Part shown: positions 57,642 to 64,000 of the stretch, one piece after another
How the letters are laid out: every line of letters starts with the position of its first letter
Position numbering within the stretch: the first letter of the stretch is position 1
From: Acidimicrobiia bacterium
GTDB lineage: Bacteria; Actinomycetota; Acidimicrobiia; Spongiisociales; ZC4RG35
Direction: 5' to 3'
Assembly (NCBI GenBank): GCA_026002975.1
Contig: BPGJ01000002.1
Coordinates: forward strand, 1 to 64,000
DNA length: 64,000 bases
Notes under the pieces: model-generated
The model's input: the letters and a program-made list of their open reading frames with translations, nothing else
What the model was told of the DNA's origin: nothing
Database searches by the model: none
Program-made: the position numbers and the translations under genes

Positions 57642-59104
57642 CGATCAGGCTCAACAGAGGGCCGGGGAGGAGGCCGAACGCCAGGGTGACCGCCACCGCG
57701 GCGGCCACCGCCCAACGACCCACACCTGTGGTCGCCAGTACCGGGGTGGCGGGCTCCTGCATGTACATCACCACGATCACCCGGAGATAGAAGTAGAAGG
57801 CGACCACCGACGACAGAACGGCGGCGAGGACCAGCCATTCGAACCCGGCCCGCCACGCCTCCTGGAAAACACCGAACTTGGCCACGAACCCCGGCGGTGA
57901 GGGGCAGACCCGCCATTCCCAGCAGCAACACCGAGAAGCCGGCGGCCAACCCCGGTCTGGTACGGGCCAGCCCTGCGTAGGCGGCGATGGGTGACCCGCT
58001 GCCCGTGGGACCGGACACCGCCGCCACCACCGCGAAGGCGCCCACCAGCTGCAACACGTAGACCGCCAGGTAGAACCAGACCGCAGTGGTGGCGGCTCCT
58101 CCCGCCACCACCCCGGTCAGGATGAATCCGGCGTGGGCGACACCCGAGTAGGCCAACATCCTGCGGAGGTCGTCTTGAACGATCGCCACGACCGAACCGA
58201 TCACCATCGACAGGACAGCCAGGACCGCGACGATCGGAGCCCAGTCGACCGCCAAGTCCCGGAACCCGCTGAACAAGACGCGGGTGAGGGCGGCGAATCC
58301 ACCGACCTTGGCCACCCCGGCCATGTAGCCGACCGCTCCGGCCGGCGCCCCTTGATAGGTGTCGGGTGCCCAGCTGTGGAACGGAACGGCCGACACCTTG
58401 AAGGCGAGACCGACCACGATCAGACCGAGCCCGATGTACAGCACCGCAGGGCGGGTGATGAGATGCTCCGCCAGGAACCCCCGCAGACCGATCAGGTTGA
58501 GGTGTCCGCTGGCCGCGTACACCAGCGCGACCCCGTAGACGAAGACCGCCGAAGCCACCGAACCGAGGAGGAAGTACTTGAGAGCCGCCTCGTCCGACTC
58601 GATCGACTCCCGGGTGAGCCCGGCGAGCACGTACAGGGCGATGGAACCCACTTCCAGACCGAGGAACACCACCACCAGGTGGATGCCGGCCCCCATGAGC
58701 TGGAAACCGGCGGCGGAGAGGAGCACCAGCGCCAACCCTTCGGCGGCGCGGCGTCCGATCCTCTCGAACAGGGCCCAGCCACCGACCACGCCGGCCGCCG
58801 TCACGGCGAGAACCACGAGAGCCGCCAAAGCCGAGATCCTGTCCGCCACGATCATCCGGCCGAAGGGGAAGAACCCGGCTACGAACTCGTCACTCGAGGT
58901 GGCGGCGACTTCGACCAGCCGTTCGGCCCGCACCCACTGGGCGACGGCCAGCAGCGCCGAGACCGCCACCGAAGCCCCCGCCAGCCATCCGAGCGCCCTG
59001 GGCGGCGGCTTCCATTGAACGTCTACCAGCAGCACCAGCGCGGCACCGACCGCCAACGCCAACTCGGGACCTACCGCCAGCCAGGAGACAGAGGGGAGGG
59101 TCAT
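57622..59104 (-). CDS. nuoN: NADH-quinone oxidoreductase subunit N, second copy (one frameshift)
   Basis: The second NuoN, 493 residues, clearly different in sequence from the first copy. It has FLGLEVGSIALYVLAG, FKVSAVPFHSWAPDTYQGAP and AYSGVAHAGFIL. A run of four C at 57889-57892 breaks the frame; with three it reads LTAGFVAKFGVFQEAW and the full C-terminus is recovered. It follows nuoM2 with a four-base overlap. Confidence 0.9.
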
Positions 59105-60627
59105 GGTTCCACCGCCAGGGTCTGATCGACTTCCGCCGTGGCGACGCTGTGGCCGGTTACGGCTTCGATCCGGTCCAGCACCACCTCCACCGACGGCCGC
59201 GACCTGTCGAGCAGCACGTTCGGGTAGAGCCCGATCACCAGCATGAGAACCGCCAGCGGAGCCAGGACGGCGATCTCCCGGCCGGACAGGTCGGCGACGT
59301 CGACGTTGGGGCCGGACGGCTCACCGGTGAACACCCTCTCGTAGGCCCACAGGAGGTACACCGCCGCCAGCACCACCCCGAAAGCCCCCACGGCGGCCCA
59401 ACCCGGCAGGGCGGGGAAGCTACCGACCAGCACCAGGAACTCACCGACGAAGCCGTTGAGGCCGGGCAGTCCGATCGAGGCGAAAGAAGTGAACAGGAAG
59501 AAACCGGCGAGCAGCGGCATCGATCGTTGGAGTCCTCCGAACTCGGCGATCGCCTTGGTGTGGCGCCGGTCGTAGATCATGCCCACCAGCAGGAACAAGG
59601 CGCCGGTGGTGAGCCCGTGGTTGATGTTCTGGATCACCGCCCCTTGCAGGCCGCCTGCGGTCAGGGCGAAGAGGCCCAAGACGATGAAACCGAGGTGACT
59701 GACCGACGAGTAGGCGACCAGCCGTTTGAGGTCGGGTTGGACGATCGCCACCGCCGCCCCGTAGACGATCCCGATCACCGCCAGGGTGGCCATGAGGGGA
59801 ATGACATCGACCACCGCGGCCGGAAAGAGGGTGAGGTTGAACCGGAGGAGTCCGTAGGTGCCGAGCTTCAGCAGCACCCCGGCCAGCAGCACCGACCCTG
59901 CGGTGGGAGCCTCGGTGTGGGCGTCGGGCAGCCAGGTGTGGAGGGGGAACACCGGGACCTTGATGGCGAACGCCAGAGCGAAGGCGGCAAACAGCCAGAG
60001 CTGGGTGGTCGGGTCGAGATCGAGGCGCAGAAGGTCGTCGAAGGCGAACGACGGGGCTCCCGCCTGCCGGGTGTGGATCACACCCAGGGCGATGATCCCG
60101 GCGAGGAGGAGAGCCGACCCGGCGGCGGTGTAGATGAAGAACTTGACCGCGGCGTGGATCCTCCTCTCCGATCCCCATATCCCGATGATCAGATACATGG
60201 GCACCAGGATCGCCTCGAAGAACACGAAGAAGAGGAACAGGTCGAGAGCCAGGAACACGCCCATGAGCCCGGCTTCGAGGAACAGGATCGACGCCACGTA
60301 CTCCTTGACCCGGTGGGTGATGTGGGTGGACGCGGCCACCGAGATCGGAACCAGGAGGGCGGTGAGCAGCACCAGCCCCAGGGATATCCCGTCCACGCCG
60401 AGATACCAGGAGATGCCCCACGGCTCGTACCAGGCGACCCGTTCCACGAACTGGAAGTCGGCTACTCCGGTCTCGAACTGCCAGAACACCACCCCGGCCA
60501 GAGCCAGGGGGATCAGGCTCGTCCCGAACCCGACCGCCAGCGGAAGCTCGGGCCTGCGACGGGGCAGCAGGGCCACCACCAGCGCCGACAGGGCGGGAAC
60601 CGCGACCAGCCATCCGAGGATCCCCAT
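59101..60627 (-). CDS. nuoM: NADH-quinone oxidoreductase subunit M, second copy
   Basis: A 508-residue antiporter-like subunit with FFEAILVPMYLIIGIWG, IKVPVFPLHTWLPDAHTEAP and AYSSVSHLGFIVLG. It starts one base after the nuoL2 stop and its stop overlaps the nuoN2 ATG by four bases. Confidence 0.94.
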   Translation of the reverse strand: MGILGWLVAVPALSALVVALLPRRRPELPLAVGFGTSLIPLALAGVVFWQFETGVADFQFVERVAWYEPWGISWYLGVDGISLGLVLLTALLVPISVAASTHITHRVKEYVASILFLEAGLMGVFLALDLFLFFVFFEAILVPMYLIIGIWGSERRIHAAVKFFIYTAAGSALLLAGIIALGVIHTRQAGAPSFAFDDLLRLDLDPTTQLWLFAAFALAFAIKVPVFPLHTWLPDAHTEAPTAGSVLLAGVLLKLGTYGLLRFNLTLFPAAVVDVIPLMATLAVIGIVYGAAVAIVQPDLKRLVAYSSVSHLGFIVLGLFALTAGGLQGAVIQNINHGLTTGALFLLVGMIYDRRHTKAIAEFGGLQRSMPLLAGFFLFTSFASIGLPGLNGFVGEFLVLVGSFPALPGWAAVGAFGVVLAAVYLLWAYERVFTGEPSGPNVDVADLSGREIAVLAPLAVLMLVIGLYPNVLLDRSRPSVEVVLDRIEAVTGHSVATAEVDQTLAVEP

Positions 60628-60628
60628 C

Positions 60629-62515
60629 TCAGCCCGCCCTCCACACCGTCAACGCCATCACCAGCAGCAACCCGGCGAGGAACACGACACCGTAGCTCCT
60701 CACCAGCCCGGTCTGCACACCTCGCACCACCTGGCCCAGCCTGGCGACGAGACGACCCAGGCCCTCCACCGCACCGTCCACCAGCCGGGCGTCGACTCCG
60801 AACGCGAGCCCTTCGGCGAGCCGGCGGCCCGGAACCACCAGCGTCCTGCCGTACAGGTCGTCGATCCCGTAGCCTCGGGACCAGGCGTCCCAGATGCGAC
60901 CCAATCCGGCTTCGAACCTCTCCCAGGTGGGACGGGTGTAGGTGACGTACCCCATCGCCACCCCCGCCAGCCCGGCGGCGGTGCCGAGACCGGCCAAGAG
61001 CAGGAAGGTGAGGAGGTCTTCTGGTGGGTGCGCCAAGGTGACACCCTCGAAAGCCGGCTCCAGGAAGTGCTCCAGGCCGAGCCCGAACAAGGGGGTGTTG
61101 ACGAATCCGCCTACCAGGCTGAGAGCCGCCAGGACGACCAGCGGCCAGGTCATCACCCGGGGCGACTCGTGCGGTTCGACACCTTCGGGCCAGCGGGGTT
61201 CGCCCAGGAACACCAGTACGAACCAGCGTCCCATGTAGAAGGCGGTGAGCAGGGCGGTGACCAGCCCGATCAGGTAGAGCGCCACCGCCGGCCCTCCCTG
61301 GGCGAAGGCCGCACCCAGGATCTCGTCCTTGGACCAGAAACCGGCCAGAGGCGGTATGCCGGCGATGGCGAGGGTGGCCAGCCCAACGGTCGCGAAGGTG
61401 ACCGGCATGCGGCTGCGGAGACCACCCATCCGACGTATGTCCTGGAGGTCGCCCATCGCGTGGATCACCGACCCGGCCCCCAGGAAGAGCAGCGCCTTGA
61501 AGAAGGCGTGGGTCATCAGGTGGAAGAGACCCGCCACGTAGGCGGTGAGTCCCACCGCCATGAACATGTAGCCGAGCTGGGAGATGGTCGAATAGGCCAA
61601 CACCCTTTTGATGTCGTTCTGGGCGACGGCGATGGTGGCGGCCCACAGGGCGGTTACAGCCCCGACTGCGGCTACGACGAAGGACGCGGTGGGAGCCAGC
61701 TCGAAGATGGCCGCCGAGCGAGCCACCACGTAGACACCGGCGGTGACCATGGTGGCGGCGTGGATGAGGGCCGACACCGGAGTCGGACCCTCCATGGCGT
61801 CCGGCAACCACACGTAGAGGGGGACCTGGGCCGATTTGCCCGCCGCGCCGACCAACAGCAGCAGCCCGATCAGGGTGGCGGTGCCCTCCGGCAGCACCTC
61901 GGCGGCCTGTTCGAACACCGTCGGGTAGGAGAGGGTGCCGAAGGAGGCGAATATCAACATGAGAGCGATCATGAACCCGAAGTCGCCGATCCGGTTCACG
62001 ACGAAGGCCTTCTTGCCGGCCGCCGCCGCCGACGGCCGGGTGAACCAGAAAGAGATCAGCAGATACGAGCAGAGACCGACCAGCTCCCAGCCGAGGAACA
62101 GCATGGCGTAGTTGCCGGCCAACACCAGGGTGAGCATGGAGCCGGTGAACAGGTTGAGGTAGGTGAAGAATCGGTGGAACCGGGGGTCGCCGTGCATGTA
62201 GCCGATCGCGAAGACGTGGATCAGGAAGCCCACCCCGGTGACGACCAGCGCCATGAGGGCCGACAGGGGGTCCCATCGGATCTCGAAGGAGGCGCCCACC
62301 TCCGGCATCCACGAGAAGAGGAGATGCTGTTCTGGGTGTCCGTTCCCCTGGATGAATGGCCACGCCGCCCAGGCCGACAAGGCGAACGAGGCTCCCACGG
62401 TCAGGGAGGCGAGCCATCCGGCCCGGGGTTCGCCCAGGAACCGTCCCAGGAAGTGGAGCAGCACCGCCCCGCCGAGGGGGAGGGCGATGATGAGCCAGGT
62501 CAGTTCCCCGCTCAT
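60629..62515 (-). CDS. nuoL: NADH-quinone oxidoreductase subunit L, second copy
   Basis: A 628-residue subunit with [51 protein letters not shown] and a C-terminal lateral-helix region. ATG 62515 overlaps the nuoK2 stop (ATGA); upstream in-frame sequence belongs to nuoK2. Confidence 0.94.
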   Translation of the reverse strand: MSGELTWLIIALPLGGAVLLHFLGRFLGEPRAGWLASLTVGASFALSAWAAWPFIQGNGHPEQHLLFSWMPEVGASFEIRWDPLSALMALVVTGVGFLIHVFAIGYMHGDPRFHRFFTYLNLFTGSMLTLVLAGNYAMLFLGWELVGLCSYLLISFWFTRPSAAAAGKKAFVVNRIGDFGFMIALMLIFASFGTLSYPTVFEQAAEVLPEGTATLIGLLLLVGAAGKSAQVPLYVWLPDAMEGPTPVSALIHAATMVTAGVYVVARSAAIFELAPTASFVVAAVGAVTALWAATIAVAQNDIKRVLAYSTISQLGYMFMAVGLTAYVAGLFHLMTHAFFKALLFLGAGSVIHAMGDLQDIRRMGGLRSRMPVTFATVGLATLAIAGIPPLAGFWSKDEILGAAFAQGGPAVALYLIGLVTALLTAFYMGRWFVLVFLGEPRWPEGVEPHESPRVMTWPLVVLAALSLVGGFVNTPLFGLGLEHFLEPAFEGVTLAHPPEDLLTFLLLAGLGTAAGLAGVAMGYVTYTRPTWERFEAGLGRIWDAWSRGYGIDDLYGRTLVVPGRRLAEGLAFGVDARLVDGAVEGLGRLVARLGQVVRGVQTGLVRSYGVVFLAGLLLVMALTVWRAG

Positions 62516-62817
62516 CCCTTCAGCTCCGCGAGCTCGTCGACCGACGCCGAGGCCCTCTGCCTGAAGACGGCGACGATGATGGCCAGACCGACCACCACCT
62601 CGGCGGCGGCCACCACCAGCACGAAGAAGACCGCCACCTGGCCTTCCAGGTCGCCGATGGCACGGCCCGCCGCCACGAAGGTGAGGTTGACGGCGTTGAG
62701 CATCAGCTCGATGCACATGAACATGACCAGGGCGTTGCGTCTCAGGAAGATGCCGACCAGACCCACCCCGAACAGGAGCGCCGCCAACGTCATGTACCAA
62801 CCTGCGGTGACGGTCAT
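62512..62817 (-). CDS. nuoK: NADH-quinone oxidoreductase subunit K, second copy
   Basis: A 101-residue three-helix subunit with the conserved glutamates in [17 protein letters not shown] and [12 protein letters not shown]. It overlaps nuoJ2 and nuoL2 by four bases each. Confidence 0.95.
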   Translation of the reverse strand: MTVTAGWYMTLAALLFGVGLVGIFLRRNALVMFMCIELMLNAVNLTFVAAGRAIGDLEGQVAVFFVLVVAAAEVVVGLAIIVAVFRQRASASVDELAELKG

Positions 62818-63350
62818 CGGTCATCTCCTTCGGTCACCGGTTCCCGCCTGAAGTAGGCCAAGGCGATGGCGCCGGCGGCGGCGATGGTGAGCAGCAGGGC
62901 GGTGACCTCGAAGGCCAGCACCCAGTCGGTGAACAGCCGCTCGGCCAGGGCTTGGACGGTTCCGTTGGGCGTCTCGGCTCCCTCCACCGCCGCCGGAACC
63001 CAGGAGAACCGCCCACCGGTCGCCGCCGCACCGGCCACCGCCAGCAGGCCCACCGCCAACACCGCCAGGTAGATCCGATGCCGGGGGATCGTCTCGGAGG
63101 TGTCTTCGGACCGGTCGACTCCGATCATCATGATGACGAACAGGAACAGGGTCATGACCGCCCCGGCGTACACGATGATCTGGACGGCCGCAACCATGTG
63201 GGCTAGATGCACCACGTAGAACACGCCCAGCGAGAAGAGCGTGGCGAGCAACCCGAGCGCCGAGTAGACCGGGTTGCGGGCCACCACCACCGCCACCGCC
63301 CCGCCGAGGGCCACCACCGCGCCCACCACGAACACGATCAGCTCCACCAT
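62814..63350 (-). CDS. nuoJ: NADH-quinone oxidoreductase subunit J, second copy
   Basis: A 178-residue five-helix subunit with [20 protein letters not shown], the moving helix of the family. ATG 63350 shares one base with the nuoI2 stop. Confidence 0.93.
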   Translation of the reverse strand: MVELIVFVVGAVVALGGAVAVVVARNPVYSALGLLATLFSLGVFYVVHLAHMVAAVQIIVYAGAVMTLFLFVIMMIGVDRSEDTSETIPRHRIYLAVLAVGLLAVAGAAATGGRFSWVPAAVEGAETPNGTVQALAERLFTDWVLAFEVTALLLTIAAAGAIALAYFRREPVTEGDDR

Positions 63351-63958
63351 CAGGCGTCCCTCGTCTCCTGGTCGGGTTCCGGATCCCACGACGCGGGTCC
63401 TTGGGTTCCTTGCCACATCTTCACCCCTTCGTAGGCCGCCACCCCGCCGGGGGCGGTGGCTCGCAACCATCCGTCGGCCGTGTTCAGTTCCTCGTAGTTG
63501 GCGTAGGGGTCGTCGTCGAACATGTGGGGAACCGTCCCGTCGGGTCGCATCAACAGTTCGTTCTTCGTGTAGATCGCGTCGTCCCGGTTGGTGACCGACA
63601 TCTCGAACAGGTGGGTCATGGTGATCGCCTCGGTGGGACAGGCCTCGACGCAGAGCCCGCAGAAGATGCAGCGCAGCATGTTGATCTCGTAGACGAATCC
63701 GTACCTCTCCCCGGGGCTGACGGGAGCGTCCACCGGGTTGTCCATCCCCCGGACGTAGATGCACCGGGCGGGACACGCCCCGGCGCAGAGCTCACATCCG
63801 ATGCACTTCTCCATCCCGTCGGGATACCGGTTGAGGACGTGGCGGCCGTGGAACCGCTGGGGTTTGGTGCGGAACTCCTTGGGGTACCGGGTGGTGACCC
63901 GAGGCCGGAACATCTGACGGAAGGTCACCGCCAATCCCTTGAGCAGTTCGGTCAGCAT
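63350..63958 (-). CDS. nuoI: NADH-quinone oxidoreductase subunit I, second copy
   Basis: A 202-residue Fe-S subunit with two ferredoxin motifs, CIGCELCAGACP and CIFCGLCVEACP, 40 residues longer than the NuoI of operon 1 because of a C-terminal extension (EELNTADGWLRATAPGG). Such longer NuoI proteins are usual in 14-subunit actinobacterial operons. Confidence 0.94.
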   Translation of the reverse strand: MLTELLKGLAVTFRQMFRPRVTTRYPKEFRTKPQRFHGRHVLNRYPDGMEKCIGCELCAGACPARCIYVRGMDNPVDAPVSPGERYGFVYEINMLRCIFCGLCVEACPTEAITMTHLFEMSVTNRDDAIYTKNELLMRPDGTVPHMFDDDPYANYEELNTADGWLRATAPGGVAAYEGVKMWQGTQGPASWDPEPDQETRDA

Positions 63959-63962
63959 CCCA

Positions 63963-64000
63963 TCACCCCCACGGCAACCCGAACCGACGGAACCCGATGA
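63963..64000 (-). CDS. nuoH: End of NuoH, second copy (5' part outside window)
   Basis: The last eleven codons, IGFRRFGLPWG, before TGA 63963. This ending is typical of NuoH and the gene lies four bases before nuoI2, the standard order. Confidence 0.55.
   Translation of the reverse strand, partial: IGFRRFGLPWG

Noticed and set aside
60134-62851. Very long open frame on the plus strand opposite nuoL2 and nuoM2
   Set aside because: It is antisense to conserved nuo genes, contains no recognisable domain and reflects the lack of stops in high-GC DNA. Similar frames opposite the ABC exporter (17450-19250) were rejected for the same reason.

Overview
The window is a high-GC (roughly two-thirds G+C) bacterial chromosome segment, densely packed and with most gene pairs overlapping by ATGA, GTGA or TTGA. 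Gene content (GuaB3 next to GuaA, a DtxR-family regulator, DUF5671, a LemA/DUF2207 pair, frequent GTG/TTG starts, -10 boxes lying 7-10 nt before start codons) points to an actinobacterium, probably an uncultured Acidimicrobiia-like lineage; this is inference from gene content, not from a marker gene. Many conserved genes are broken by single-base insertions, often in runs of G or C, which looks more like residual sequence error than biology.

Left part (1-26.4 kb), mostly housekeeping. On the minus strand: a B12-binding methylmalonyl-CoA mutase subunit, sucC, sucD, a LysE-LemA reading frame and a DUF2207 protein (the propionyl-CoA to succinate end of the TCA cycle plus a membrane pair); then guaB3, guaA, a CheA-REC hybrid kinase, a histidine kinase and pcrA. 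Transaldolase and a CPBP protease lie on the plus strand. trpS follows a leader peptide with three consecutive Trp codons and an attenuator-like hairpin. A heterodimeric ABC exporter with one degenerate ATP site diverges from a DUF5671 membrane protein. Citramalate synthase (isoleucine pathway) follows a second leader peptide with four consecutive Ile codons and an intrinsic terminator, and is translationally coupled to a group II PLP decarboxylase. NUDIX, GNAT and metallo-beta-lactamase genes close the section.

Centre (26.4-49.9 kb). A complete nuoABCDHIJKLMN operon without nuoEFG runs on the minus strand from about 36.6 to 26.4 kb. It is followed by an alkaline-phosphatase-like enzyme, a DtxR/MntR-type regulator, an envelope glycosylation cluster (epimerase, GT-C glycosyltransferase, cupredoxin lipoprotein, a flippase-GT2 fusion, a UGM-like flavoprotein) and a ferric-iron ABC importer whose three genes are interleaved with mobA and a membrane protein.

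Right part (49.9-64 kb). A small accessory stretch holds a lipoprotein, a secreted metzincin protease, a start-less coding remnant, moaA and an intact IS256-family element. Then come a persulfide-dioxygenase-like/rhodanese gene, a bactofilin-like membrane protein and a second complex I operon (nuoI-nuoN, with the end of nuoH at the edge) that runs off the window. No rRNA, tRNA, CRISPR array or prophage was seen.
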